Below the pieces are notes generated by a model. That model had not been told where the DNA came from, did no database searches, and saw nothing but the letters and a program-made list of their open reading frames with translations. Shown here one piece after another: positions 28,243 to 39,649 of a stretch of DNA of 64,000 nt (position 1 is its first letter; each line of letters starts with the position of its first letter). The DNA lies in NCBI GenBank assembly GCA_017512365.1, contig JAFWGQ010000058.1, positions 1-64,000 on the forward strand. Reading direction: 5' to 3'. This DNA comes from Mogibacterium sp. Lineage in GTDB: Bacteria > Bacillota > Clostridia > Peptostreptococcales > Anaerovoracaceae. The position numbers were made by a program, and so were the translations under genes.

Positions 28243-28737
28243 ATGACAGGTGTACCACTTAACATAGACTGGCAGCAGATACTGCTCCATCTGTTCAACT
28301 TCACCATACTCTTCGGCGCGCTGTACATCCTTCTCTACAAGCCGGTCAAGGACTTCATGACCCAGAGGGAAGAGCACTTCGCAGAAATGGAAAGCAAGGC
28401 CGGCCAGGCGCTTGCCGACGCCGAGAAAAACAAAGAAGAGTATGAGAAGAAGCTCAGCGATTTCGAAGAGAAGTCCAGAGACGACAGGAATCAGATGAGC
28501 AAAGAGGTCGAAGCCGAACGCGAGCGCAGGCTCGGCGAAGTAAAGAGCGAAGCCGAGAAGATCATCGCTGACGCCAGGACCCAGGCTGAGAGAGAAAAGA
28601 GCGAGATAATCGCGTCCGCTCAGAAAGAGATAAGCGGCATGGTCACGGAGGCGACAGAAAAGCTTGCCCTCGACCAGTCGGCTTCTGATGCATTCGATCA
28701 GTTCCTCGACGCTGCGGAGGAGGCGGATCATGAGTAA
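28243..28737 (+). CDS. atpF: F-type ATP synthase subunit b
   Basis: 164 aa: one N-terminal membrane helix (LLHLFNFTILFGALYILLY) followed by a long charged coiled coil (EKNKEEYEKKLSDFEEKSRD). It forms the peripheral stalk. The end is short and is not fused to a delta domain. The stop overlaps the start of the fused alpha gene by 8 bases. Confidence 0.96.
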   Translation: MTGVPLNIDWQQILLHLFNFTILFGALYILLYKPVKDFMTQREEHFAEMESKAGQALADAEKNKEEYEKKLSDFEEKSRDDRNQMSKEVEAERERRLGEVKSEAEKIIADARTQAEREKSEIIASAQKEISGMVTEATEKLALDQSASDAFDQFLDAAEEADHE

Positions 28738-30481
28738 GGAAGAAAAGAATCTGACCGCAAAGCTGTACTCATCCGCAAAGCCGGACAAAAAGCAGGAGGA
28801 AAGGTTCGCCGGGTTTCTTAAAAACAAATACGGACAGGATGTCGCCCTTGAATGGATCGAATCCGACGCTTTTCCGGGCGGATTCAGGATGGAAGTCGGA
28901 TCGGATATCTACGACTGGTCCGTCGGAGGAAGGTTCCGCCAGCTGAGGGAAAGCCTCGCCGAGGTGCCGACTGAGAACGGGAACATCATCCCTCTTCTCA
29001 GAGAGAAGATCGCTTCGTGGACTCCGGAGGCGCTCGCCGAGCAGGTGGGCGAAGTCAAGACCATCGGAGACGGCATCGCGACCGTGAAAGGACTGGAAAA
29101 CGCCACATACGGCGAGATCCTGCTCTTCACGGACGGAGTCAGAGGAATGGTCCAGGATATCCGCGAGGATGAGATCGGATGCATACTCTTCAACGACGAC
29201 GAGGACGTAGTGCAGGGATCCAGCGTAAAGAGGACGGGCAAGACCGCCGGCACTCCGGTCGGGGAGAACTTCCTCGGCAGAGTCGTGGATTCGCTCGGCA
29301 CCCCAATCGACGGGCTCGGCGAGATCGAGTCTTCGGGCTATCTGCCTGTAGAGACTCCGGCGCCGGCCATACTCGACAGACAGCCTGTAGACACGCCGCT
29401 CGAGACCGGCATCTTCTCTATCGACTCAATGTTCCCTATAGGAAGGGGCCAGAGAGAGCTGATCATAGGAGACCGGCAGACCGGAAAGACGGCCATAGCC
29501 GTCGACGCCATAATAAACCAGAAAGGCAAGGACTGCATATGCATCTACGTGGCGATAGGCCAGAAGACCTCGTCCGTGGTCCGCATACAGCAGACTCTCA
29601 TAAAGCACGGAGTGATGGACAACTCCATCATAGTGTCCGCTTCGGCGAGCGACTCCGCGCCGCTCCAGTACATCGCGCCTTACGCAGGATGCGCGATGGC
29701 CGAGTACTTCATGAGCAAGGGCAAAGACGTGCTGATCGTATACGACGATCTGTCAAAGCACGCTGTCGCCTACCGCGCGCTTTCCCTGCTGCTCGACAGA
29801 TCCCCGGGCCGCGAGGCTTATCCGGGCGACGTATTCTACCTGCATTCGAGACTGCTCGAAAGAGCCGCGAGAATGTCGGATGAGAAGGGCGGCGGATCGA
29901 TCACGGCCCTGCCTATAGTCGAGACACAGGCGGGCGATGTATCGGCGTACATACCTACGAATATCATATCCATCACAGACGGTCAGATATTCCTCGAGTC
30001 AGACCTCTTCTTCTCGGGACAGAGACCTGCCGTCAACGTCGGACTCTCGGTATCCCGTGTGGGAGGAGACGCTCAGACGAAGGCCATGAAGAAGGCCGCC
30101 GGCACACTCAGGATCGACCTCGCGCAGTACCGCGAGATGGAGGTCTTCATGCAGTTCGCCTCAGACCTCGACGATCAGACCAGAGCCCAGCTCGAATACG
30201 GCCAGGGCCTCATGCGCATGCTGAGGCAGCCGCAGTACAGGCCGAAGAGCCAGCACGAGCAGGTCATCACCCTCGTGATGGCGCTCGCTCATACGATGCA
30301 GGGCGTAGCTCCGGACGATGTGGATGACTTCATCGGAGAGCTGATCGGCATGTTCGAGACGGAACACAAGGACATCTGCGACCGTATCGATTCGACAGGA
30401 CAGATGGACGACGAACTCAAGCAGGAGATTATCGACATCTCGGCTAAGTTCCGCGAAAAATATAAGCCGGCGAGTAAATAG
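28730..30481 (+). CDS. atpA: ATP synthase subunit alpha with N-terminal delta-like C-terminal domain (delta-alpha fusion)
   Basis: 583 aa; ordinary alpha has about 505. Residues 83-583 are alpha: IIPLLREKIASW, VGEVKTIGDGIATVKGL, Walker A GDRQTGKT at 247-254 (near 169 in E. coli), and the DLSKHAVAYR and PGREAYPGDVFYLHSRLLERAA motifs. Residues 5-78 instead resemble the C-terminal domain of subunit delta: TAKLYSSA, ERFAGFLKNKYGQDVALE, then GGFRMEVGSDIYDWSVGGR and FRQLRESL. Compare the family pattern I-GG-V-V-x-VGD-x-V-x-D-GS-V-x-x-x-L-x-x-L-x-x-x-L. No separate atpH exists between atpF and this gene, nor elsewhere in the operon, and the delta N-terminal helical domain is absent. ATG 28730 overlaps the end of atpF. 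Confidence 0.93.
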   Translation: MSKEEKNLTAKLYSSAKPDKKQEERFAGFLKNKYGQDVALEWIESDAFPGGFRMEVGSDIYDWSVGGRFRQLRESLAEVPTENGNIIPLLREKIASWTPEALAEQVGEVKTIGDGIATVKGLENATYGEILLFTDGVRGMVQDIREDEIGCILFNDDEDVVQGSSVKRTGKTAGTPVGENFLGRVVDSLGTPIDGLGEIESSGYLPVETPAPAILDRQPVDTPLETGIFSIDSMFPIGRGQRELIIGDRQTGKTAIAVDAIINQKGKDCICIYVAIGQKTSSVVRIQQTLIKHGVMDNSIIVSASASDSAPLQYIAPYAGCAMAEYFMSKGKDVLIVYDDLSKHAVAYRALSLLLDRSPGREAYPGDVFYLHSRLLERAARMSDEKGGGSITALPIVETQAGDVSAYIPTNIISITDGQIFLESDLFFSGQRPAVNVGLSVSRVGGDAQTKAMKKAAGTLRIDLAQYREMEVFMQFASDLDDQTRAQLEYGQGLMRMLRQPQYRPKSQHEQVITLVMALAHTMQGVAPDDVDDFIGELIGMFETEHKDICDRIDSTGQMDDELKQEIIDISAKFREKYKPASK

Positions 30482-30493
30482 CATCAGATTCAA

Positions 30494-32816
<2,323 letters not shown>

Positions 32817-32817
32817 G

Positions 32818-33231
32818 ATGGATAATTACAGGCTTCAGATAATGGCAAGCGACCACATGGTGTTCGACGGCGACGCGCAGTCGGTCTCGCTCCCTACGAC
32901 GGAGGGCAGCATCGGCATACTGGCGCATCACTCGAATATCATAATGGCCGTAGTGCCGGGAGAGATCACATACAGGGCCGCGGATGGCAGGGAAGAGACC
33001 GTCATAGTTTCGGACGGCCTGCTTAAGGTCGAGAACGGCGAGGCCATGATACTCGTCGATACGGCCGAGAGACCTGACGAGATAGACGAGGCCAGAGCAC
33101 AGAGGGCGGAGGAAAGAGCCAGGGAAGAGCTCAAGAGAGCGAATACAAACAGGGATATCGCCCTCGCCAGCGCGGAGCTTTCAAGGGCGATGGCACGTAT
33201 AAAATCCTCCAAAAAGAAGCACCGCATCTGA
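32818..33231 (+). CDS. atpC: F-type ATP synthase subunit epsilon
   Basis: 137 aa. N-terminal beta-sandwich (VFDGDAQSVSLPTTEGSIGILAHH, GEITYRA) and C-terminal helical hairpin (EARAQRAEERAREELKRA) that can inhibit ATP hydrolysis. One base separates it from the atpD stop. Last gene of the operon. Confidence 0.97.
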   Translation: MDNYRLQIMASDHMVFDGDAQSVSLPTTEGSIGILAHHSNIIMAVVPGEITYRAADGREETVIVSDGLLKVENGEAMILVDTAERPDEIDEARAQRAEERAREELKRANTNRDIALASAELSRAMARIKSSKKKHRI

Positions 33232-33285
33232 GCCAAAAAGTAAGGTCCCCGTGACGCATTTATGATAGAATAGTTCCAGTAATTT

Positions 33286-33319
33286 ACGGCTTTGCTGTAA
33301 TGGTAAAGCCGTTTGTATT
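33286..33319 (+). terminator. Rho-independent terminator after the ATP synthase operon
   Basis: ACGGCTTT (33286-33293) pairs with AAAGCCGT (33305-33312) around an 11-base loop, followed by TTGTATTT. Confidence 0.85.
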
Positions 33320-33331
33320 TCGGGAGGAACC

Positions 33332-35404
33332 GTGAAGACTGTCCTGAGCATATTCAGGGATGATATAAGAGCAGTAAGCCGGCGCTTTTTTGCGCTGGCT
33401 ATTATCGTGGCGATCTCTTTCCTTCCGGCTCTTTACGCGTGGGTAAATATTTACGCCAACGGCAACCCGTATGCCAACACGGGAGGCATAAAGATCGCGG
33501 TCGCTTCCGTCGACCCGGGCATCGATCTCGGTGACGGCACCCATGTGAACATGGCGGACGAGGTCGCAGAGGATCTCAGGAAGAGCGACAAGATCGGATG
33601 GCAGTTCCCGGAAAGCGCCGAAGAGGCCATAGACGGCGTCGAGTCCGGAGAGTATTACGCCGCCGTCGTCTTCGAAAAAAACTTCACATACAACATGTAT
33701 AACTTCGAGCAGGCGCTGCTCGACCGCAAGGCGCCTATCACCTATTACGAGAACGCAAAGAAAAACGCGGTCGCATCCAAGATCACCGAGACCGCCGCGC
33801 AGAACGTGCAGGAGTCGATCAAGACGAAATATCTCGAGACGGTGTTCGGCGTCATTTTCGATGAAACCAACGACGCGGCCGACAAGATCAGAGCCGGCAG
33901 CACGGCGGACAGCGTGATCGCGCAGCTCAGGGATCTGAGGGATACGCTGAGGGCGTATGATACGGCGATCAGCGCGTTCACGGACAAGAGCGGAAGCGTG
34001 CACTCGGGGATATCGACCGCGAGGAAAAAACTGGCAAATACGCGCAAGTCGGCGAACGAATCGGCTTCGAGCGCCGGCAGCGATCTCGCAAAGGCGAGGA
34101 GCAGCCTCGTGGTGCTGCAGAAAGCTCTCGAGGAGAGAGAAAAAAAGATAGAAAAAGAGCGGAAGACGCTTGAGAATACAGTAAATAAGCTGAACGATTC
34201 CGCGCTGACGCCTGCCGAAAGAGCGGCGCTCGAAAAGCAGGCCAGGGATCAGGCCAATGTGTTGAAATCCGATATCGAGGGTCTGCTGGCATCCTTCCCT
34301 GCGGATTCCGACAGCGCCGCAGTCAAGGCGATAAGCGCGGTACTGACGAGCATGATAAGCGATCTGGACGCCATATCGGCATCCCTGTCCGATCCCGTGG
34401 TCACGTCAGCTCTTTCGGAGGAGCTGAAGAAGCTCAGCCAGGTCTCGCTTGCCGAATCGGTCGCATCTCTGATCACGACCATGGACAGGACGCTCGATCT
34501 GATGGAGCCTCTGATGAAGAGCATGTCTTCGATGCTGGGAGACATCGATCCGGTGCTCAAGAGCGCCGACGGCACTGTGAGCGATCTTGACGAGTCCCTG
34601 CTGCAGATGCAGAAGCTCTTCCGCGGGACCGCGGACAAGGTGGACGATATCATCGCGAAGGTAGAGGCTGCTTCCGGGAACGACAAGCTGGCCCTGCTCG
34701 TGAAGCTGCTCGGTGGCGATCCCGAGGAGTACGCGAAATTCTTCTCATCACTCGTGGACGTCGAAGTGGAGGAAGTGTATTCCGTCGCCTCGTACGGAGC
34801 GGCGATGGCGCCGTTCTATTCGGTGCTGGCCATCTGGGTCGGAGGGGTAATACTCGTATCCATACTCAAAACACACATAGACAGGAAGAAATACCCGGGA
34901 GTCACCGAAGCCCAGGCGTTCTTCGGGCGCTTCCTGCTCTTCTTCCTGATAGGACAGGCCCAGGCGGCGGTCATAGTGGCGGGAGACATATTCCTGCTGC
35001 ACTGCGAGCCTGTGCATCCGTGGCTGATGTGGATCGCGGCGGCTGTCTCCAGCTTTGTATTCGTGATGCTGATCTACGCGCTGACGCTGTCGTTCGGGGA
35101 CATAGGAAAAGCGATGGTGGTAGTCGTGATGGTGCTGCAGATCGCGGGCTCGAGCGGCTCCTATCCTATCGAGATACTGCCGGTCGTGTTCGGCAAGATA
35201 TATAAGTTCTTCCCGTTCCCGTACGCGATAAACGCCATGAGAGAAGGGCTGTGCGGAACGTACGGAAACGATTTTATCGGCTATCTGGCGGAGCTGCTGC
35301 TGTTTGCGGTGCTGGCTCTTGCCATCGGACTTTTCGTAAGGAAGCCGTTCATAGCGATGAACGACTTCGTGACTGAAAAGATCGAAGAAACGGAGGTGCT
35401 GTGA
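33332..35404 (+). CDS. YhgE/Pip-family membrane protein (first copy)
   Basis: 690 aa from GTG with CGGGAGGA upstream. One N-terminal membrane helix (ALAIIVAISFLPALYAWVNIYAN) leads into an outside domain with the family motif YYENAKKNAVASKITE. A long Ala/Ser/Lys-rich coiled coil (about 210-480) and five to six C-terminal membrane helices related to ABC-2 permeases follow (MAPFYSVLAIWVGG, SSGSYPIEILPVVF, FPYAINAMREGLCG). The family includes the Lactococcus phage infection protein Pip and Bacillus YhgE; members are linked to phage receptor function and type VII-like export. It ends inside TGATG with the next gene. Confidence 0.9.
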   Translation: MKTVLSIFRDDIRAVSRRFFALAIIVAISFLPALYAWVNIYANGNPYANTGGIKIAVASVDPGIDLGDGTHVNMADEVAEDLRKSDKIGWQFPESAEEAIDGVESGEYYAAVVFEKNFTYNMYNFEQALLDRKAPITYYENAKKNAVASKITETAAQNVQESIKTKYLETVFGVIFDETNDAADKIRAGSTADSVIAQLRDLRDTLRAYDTAISAFTDKSGSVHSGISTARKKLANTRKSANESASSAGSDLAKARSSLVVLQKALEEREKKIEKERKTLENTVNKLNDSALTPAERAALEKQARDQANVLKSDIEGLLASFPADSDSAAVKAISAVLTSMISDLDAISASLSDPVVTSALSEELKKLSQVSLAESVASLITTMDRTLDLMEPLMKSMSSMLGDIDPVLKSADGTVSDLDESLLQMQKLFRGTADKVDDIIAKVEAASGNDKLALLVKLLGGDPEEYAKFFSSLVDVEVEEVYSVASYGAAMAPFYSVLAIWVGGVILVSILKTHIDRKKYPGVTEAQAFFGRFLLFFLIGQAQAAVIVAGDIFLLHCEPVHPWLMWIAAAVSSFVFVMLIYALTLSFGDIGKAMVVVVMVLQIAGSSGSYPIEILPVVFGKIYKFFPFPYAINAMREGLCGTYGNDFIGYLAELLLFAVLALAIGLFVRKPFIAMNDFVTEKIEETEVL

Positions 35405-35844
35405 TGGATAAGCAGGACCGCCATTACGAAGATCTGTACAGGCGTCTCCGTGAACGCGGAGAGACGATGCACATGAACAATAAGAAGAGGATCAGGATAG
35501 GCCTGATCGTGCTTGCGCTGCTTCCGGCCATACTCATCTTCATAAGGTGGGCGACGGACAGCGACAGGGTGGTATTCCTCATCATATGGGTGCTTTGCAT
35601 GTTCGCGGCGTGCATCTATCTGATCAGCATCGAGTTCATCGATTATCAGCTACAGAAGACGCTGGAGGAGGTGACCGAAAGAGAGGCCGACATGGGAAGA
35701 CTTATCATCGGCACCGAACAGATCGGCGAGAAAATAGTCGAGAGGCACGAGCGCATCCATGAGCGCAGGCAGGAAAGACGCGGGAAAAAACAGGAGCAGG
35801 AGATACACTACTTCAGGCCTCCGGAAAGCGGGGATGAACTATGA
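35404..35844 (+). CDS. Small two-helix membrane protein between YhgE/Pip genes
   Basis: 146 aa. Two adjacent hydrophobic helices (RIGLIVLALLPAILIFI and VVFLIIWVLCMFAACIYLI) are followed by a charged, probably cytosolic coiled coil ending in an Arg/Glu-rich tail. The ATG at 35404 overlaps the upstream stop with GGAGGT before it; the stop overlaps the second YhgE start (ATGA). No family recognised. The tight coupling on both sides suggests a partner of the two large proteins. Confidence 0.75.
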   Translation: MDKQDRHYEDLYRRLRERGETMHMNNKKRIRIGLIVLALLPAILIFIRWATDSDRVVFLIIWVLCMFAACIYLISIEFIDYQLQKTLEEVTEREADMGRLIIGTEQIGEKIVERHERIHERRQERRGKKQEQEIHYFRPPESGDEL

Positions 35845-37982
35845 AGAACATCCTCAGAATAATCAGACATGATCTCAGAAAGATAAGCGGAAGCGTGGTC
35901 GCCATAATAACGATCATGGGTCTCTGCATCATCCCGTGCCTGTACGCATGGTTCAACATTTTCTCGAACTGGGCTCCGTACGAGTCCGACGCGACGGGCA
36001 GGATATCCGTCGCCATCGCAAACAGCGACGAAGGATATACCGCTGCCGGCATCACCATCAATGTGGGAGACAAGATAGTCGAGGCGCTGAAGGCGAACGA
36101 TGCAATAGGATGGCAGTTCGTCGACGGCGAAGAGACCGCAAAGGAGCGCGTGTACGCGGGCGACTGCTACGCCGCCATCGTCATTCCCGAAGACTTCAGC
36201 TGCGATGTGCTGAGCTTCGCCAGGGGCGATCTCACGAATCCGAAAATAAAGTACTACGAAAACGAAAAGAAGAACGCGATCGCTCCGAAGATCACCGGCA
36301 AGGCAAAGACGGCTCTGCAGGAGCAGGTGAACGCGACATTCGTCGAGACGCTCGCCGGCTATGTGTCCGACGCGGCGTCGGTCGCTGAGGCGGGCGGAGC
36401 GGATCCGGCGTCCATGCTCTCCGACATGTCGGAAAAGGCGAAGGAACTGAGCCGCGATGTCGACAGCTGCATCGCGCTTTCCGACTCGGCAGCCGGACTG
36501 ACCGGTTCGGCCGGATCGATGCTCGATGTCTCGGAGAATTTCATCGGCAGCACGCAGGATGTGATCTCCGCAAACGACCTTCTGCTGGCAGAGGCCGAAA
36601 AGCAGCTGAATGACACCGGCAGGACGGACACGAAGTCGCTGGAGACGGCGTCAAAGCGGATAAAAACCACTGCCGCGTCCCTGAAGACTCTCGAGACTGT
36701 CATGGAGTCGCTTGCCGCGGACAATATCGCGTTCGGCCTCTTTATCGACAACGACAGAGACAAGTGGGTCAGCAGGGTCGACGGCATGCAGAGAGACGCG
36801 AAAGAGCAGGCGGGGATCGTCAGGGCCGAGGGCTTTACGGCGCTTGCGGACAGATTCGAAGAGCTTGCCGGCACGCTCGGAGACATATCCTCGAGTCTGA
36901 GCGGACTCGACAAGAGCATGACGGAGGATGAGAGGCGGAATGCTGTAAGGTCGATCTCCGCAGACATAAAGAAGGCTGAGAAACAGACAGACGCGATAAT
37001 AGAGCAGATCAGGACGGACATAGACACAAATCTGGAGACGGCTCTCGCCAATTCAAGAAGATCGATCTCGAAGTTCAGAAAGGCCATGACCGGAGCGGGA
37101 AGGGATCTCGGTACGCTGAGCGACGCGCTGGAATCGTACGGAGGCTCGCTTGACAGCCTCAGGTCGAGCATAGACAAGACGACGGCAAGCCTGAAGTCGC
37201 TGCAGCGCGGAGCGAACACGGCTGCAGATCTTCTGTCCGACGCTTCGGGAAGCGAGCTGCTGCAGAGGCTGAACGAGCTCGCGGCGGGCGATGAGGCCGC
37301 TGTCGCCGAGTATCTGGCGAATCCGGTAAAGATGGACACAAAGGTGTTCTGGCCGATAGAGACCTACGGCTCCGTGATGGCGCCGTTCTACACCGTGCTG
37401 GCGCAGTGGGTCGGAGCGCTGCTGACGGCCGTGCTCATCAAGGTCAGGATAAAGAAGAGGCGCGATTATCCGAAACTCAGGCTCCACGAATGGTTCTTCG
37501 GGAGATACGGGCTTTACATGCTTGTAGGTCTTGCCCAGGGACTCATAGTATCGCTCGGAGACCTGCTCTATATACATATCCAGTGCACCGCGCCGCTGAG
37601 ATTCGTGCTGATCGCGTGCATCAACGGCATGGTATTCATGATGATAAACTACGCGCTCGTGTTCGCGCTTGACAATATCGGTCTCGGCGCCGGAGTCATC
37701 ATACTGGTGCTGCAGGTAGCCGGATCGGGCGGGACCTATCCGGTCGAGGTGCTGCCTCATCCGTTCCGGGTGCTCTATCCTTTCATGCCGTTCCGCTATT
37801 CGATGGATGCCATGCGCGAATGCATAGGCGGCATGTATGACGGCACGTACTGGAAATGCGCGGGAGTCCTGATGATCTTCTTCGTGTTCTCGGTGGCGTT
37901 CGGCCTCGCGTTCTACCGCCCGGCCAGAAAACTCAACGAGATGATAGCGATAAGCAAGGCAAAGAGCGAGATAATGCTGTAA
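35841..37982 (+). CDS. YhgE/Pip-family membrane protein (second copy)
   Basis: 713 aa with the same architecture as the first: an N-terminal membrane helix (VVAIITIMGLCIIPCLYAWFNI), the motif YYENEKKNAIAPKITGKAK, a long helical coiled coil (about 180-490), and C-terminal membrane helices with VMAPFYTVLAQWVGALL, SGGTYPVEVLP and FMPFRYSMDAMRECIGG. The two copies are clearly related but far from identical, so the duplication is old or heterodimerisation is selected. Four-base overlap with the upstream gene. Confidence 0.9.
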   Translation: MKNILRIIRHDLRKISGSVVAIITIMGLCIIPCLYAWFNIFSNWAPYESDATGRISVAIANSDEGYTAAGITINVGDKIVEALKANDAIGWQFVDGEETAKERVYAGDCYAAIVIPEDFSCDVLSFARGDLTNPKIKYYENEKKNAIAPKITGKAKTALQEQVNATFVETLAGYVSDAASVAEAGGADPASMLSDMSEKAKELSRDVDSCIALSDSAAGLTGSAGSMLDVSENFIGSTQDVISANDLLLAEAEKQLNDTGRTDTKSLETASKRIKTTAASLKTLETVMESLAADNIAFGLFIDNDRDKWVSRVDGMQRDAKEQAGIVRAEGFTALADRFEELAGTLGDISSSLSGLDKSMTEDERRNAVRSISADIKKAEKQTDAIIEQIRTDIDTNLETALANSRRSISKFRKAMTGAGRDLGTLSDALESYGGSLDSLRSSIDKTTASLKSLQRGANTAADLLSDASGSELLQRLNELAAGDEAAVAEYLANPVKMDTKVFWPIETYGSVMAPFYTVLAQWVGALLTAVLIKVRIKKRRDYPKLRLHEWFFGRYGLYMLVGLAQGLIVSLGDLLYIHIQCTAPLRFVLIACINGMVFMMINYALVFALDNIGLGAGVIILVLQVAGSGGTYPVEVLPHPFRVLYPFMPFRYSMDAMRECIGGMYDGTYWKCAGVLMIFFVFSVAFGLAFYRPARKLNEMIAISKAKSEIML

Positions 37983-38055
37983 TGTTCCGCGGAGGCTGTG
38001 CTCCTCCGGAAAAAAATAGTATACTATATGCAAAGGGCAAGGAGAGGAGACGAAC

Positions 38056-39426
38056 ATGGACTATGATGTGATAATAATCGGAGCCGGTCCGGGCGGCATA
38101 TACGCTGCATACGAGCTTACGAAGGAGGACCGCGGGATGAGGGTCGCGGTCTTTGAAGCCGGCAACGAGCTGCACGAAAGAAAGTGCCCGATCGACGGAG
38201 ACAGGATCAAGACCTGCATAGGCTGCGAAAGATGTTCGATAATGAGCGGATTCGGCGGCGCGGGCGCGTTCTCCGACGGCAAGTACAACATAACGAACGA
38301 CTTCGGCGGCACTCTTTACGAATACATAGGCAAGGAAGAGGCCATCCGCCTCATGGAGTACGTCGACAGCATAAACATGTCGCACGGCGGAGAGGGAACG
38401 AAGCTCTATACGACCGCGAACTCGACATTCAAGAAGATATGCCTGCAGAACAAGCTGCAGCTTCTGGATGCTTCGGTAAGGCATCTGGGCACGGACATCA
38501 ACTACGTCGTGCTCGAGAACCTTTATGACGAGCTGAAGGACAGGGTCGAATTCAGGTTCCGCACCCCGGTAAAGAGTCTCAGCCTGACAGACGGCGGATA
38601 CAGGGTCGTTACTGACGGCGGCGAGTATACCTGCAGCAAGTGCGTGATCTCGGTAGGCCGGAGCGGCAGCAAGTGGATGGAGACCGTGTGCGAAGAGCTC
38701 GGCATCGAGACGGAATCGAACCGCGTGGATATCGGCGTAAGGGTCGAACTGCCGGCGGTGCTCTTCTCGCATATCACAGACGAGCTCTACGAGAGCAAGA
38801 TCGTCTACAGGACGGAAAAGTTCGAGGACAAGGTCCGGACCTTCTGCATGAACCCGAAGGGATCCGTTGTAAACGAGAACACCAACGGGATCGTGACCGT
38901 AAACGGCCACAGCTACGAGGATCCTGAAAAGCAGACCGACATGACGAACTTCGCCCTGCTCGTGTCAAAGCACTTCTCGGTGCCTTTCAAGGACAGCAAC
39001 GGCTACGGCGAGAGCATCGCGAGACTGTCGAACATGCTCGGCGGAGGGGTCATAGTACAGAGGTTCGGCGACCTGATCAGAGGCCGCAGGACGAACTACA
39101 AGAGACTGTCGTCGAGCTTTGTCACCCCGACCCTCAAGGCGGAGCCGGGCGACCTCTCGCTCGTGCTGCCGAAACGCATACTCGACGGCATCATCGAGAT
39201 GATATACGCTCTCGACAGGATCGCTCCGGGAACGGCCAACGACGACACTCTGCTCTACGGGGTCGAGGTCAAGTTCTACAACCTTGAAGTCAAGCTGGAC
39301 GAGCACCTCGAGACGAGGCACAGGGGCCTCTACATGATAGGAGACGGCAGCGGCGTGACACACTCGCTGTCCCACGCTTCGGCGAGCGGCGTGTTTGTCG
39401 CAAGAGATATTCTGAAAGCGATGTAG
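38056..39426 (+). CDS. FAD-dependent dehydrogenase (COG2509-like)
   Basis: 456 aa. The dinucleotide motif VIIIGAGPGGIYAAYEL (4-20) is followed by a Cys cluster CPIDGDRIKTCIGCERC and the glycine-rich GFGGAGAFSDGKYN typical of this uncharacterised dehydrogenase family. The C-terminal FAD segment is LYMIGDGSGVTHSLSHASASG. Substrate unknown. AAGGAGAGG precedes the ATG. A perfect ATAGTATACTAT palindrome lies in the upstream gap (near 38017-38028). Confidence 0.88.
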   Translation: MDYDVIIIGAGPGGIYAAYELTKEDRGMRVAVFEAGNELHERKCPIDGDRIKTCIGCERCSIMSGFGGAGAFSDGKYNITNDFGGTLYEYIGKEEAIRLMEYVDSINMSHGGEGTKLYTTANSTFKKICLQNKLQLLDASVRHLGTDINYVVLENLYDELKDRVEFRFRTPVKSLSLTDGGYRVVTDGGEYTCSKCVISVGRSGSKWMETVCEELGIETESNRVDIGVRVELPAVLFSHITDELYESKIVYRTEKFEDKVRTFCMNPKGSVVNENTNGIVTVNGHSYEDPEKQTDMTNFALLVSKHFSVPFKDSNGYGESIARLSNMLGGGVIVQRFGDLIRGRRTNYKRLSSSFVTPTLKAEPGDLSLVLPKRILDGIIEMIYALDRIAPGTANDDTLLYGVEVKFYNLEVKLDEHLETRHRGLYMIGDGSGVTHSLSHASASGVFVARDILKAM

Positions 39427-39462
39427 ATATAATCGGCTGTACGCATTTACCCTTTTTTGTGG

Positions 39463-39468
39463 TACAAT
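39463..39468 (+). promoter_or_regulatory. -10 element of the SRP RNA promoter
   Basis: TACAAT at 39463-39468 is preceded by TGG, an extended -10, about 15 bases before the predicted RNA 5' end. No good -35 is seen at the right distance. Confidence 0.6.
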
Positions 39469-39482
39469 ATGAACGTTAATAT

Positions 39483-39620
39483 CGGCGGGCGACCTGCTGT
39501 GCGCGGGGGCCCTGCGCAACAGGGCTCCGTGAACCATGTCAGGACCGAGAGGTAGCAGCATTAAGCGATCTGTTCTGTGTGCCGCAGACCAGCCTCTGCG
39601 TACTGCAGATCACCCGCCGT
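39483..39620 (+). ncRNA. ffs: Signal recognition particle RNA, small bacterial type
   Basis: The conserved domain IV hairpin is GTCAGG-ACC-GAGA-GGT-AGCAGC (39538-39559), matching the universal loop with a GAGA tetraloop. The ends CGGCGGG (39483-39489) and CCCGCCG (39613-39619) pair perfectly and a TTTTATATTT tail follows. The length of about 137 nt and absence of an Alu domain make it the short 4.5S-like class. It pairs with Ffh to target membrane proteins. Its position directly upstream of dnaX is the classic Bacillota arrangement. Confidence 0.92.
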
Positions 39621-39649
39621 TTTATATTTCCCCGAACAGGAGATACCGC

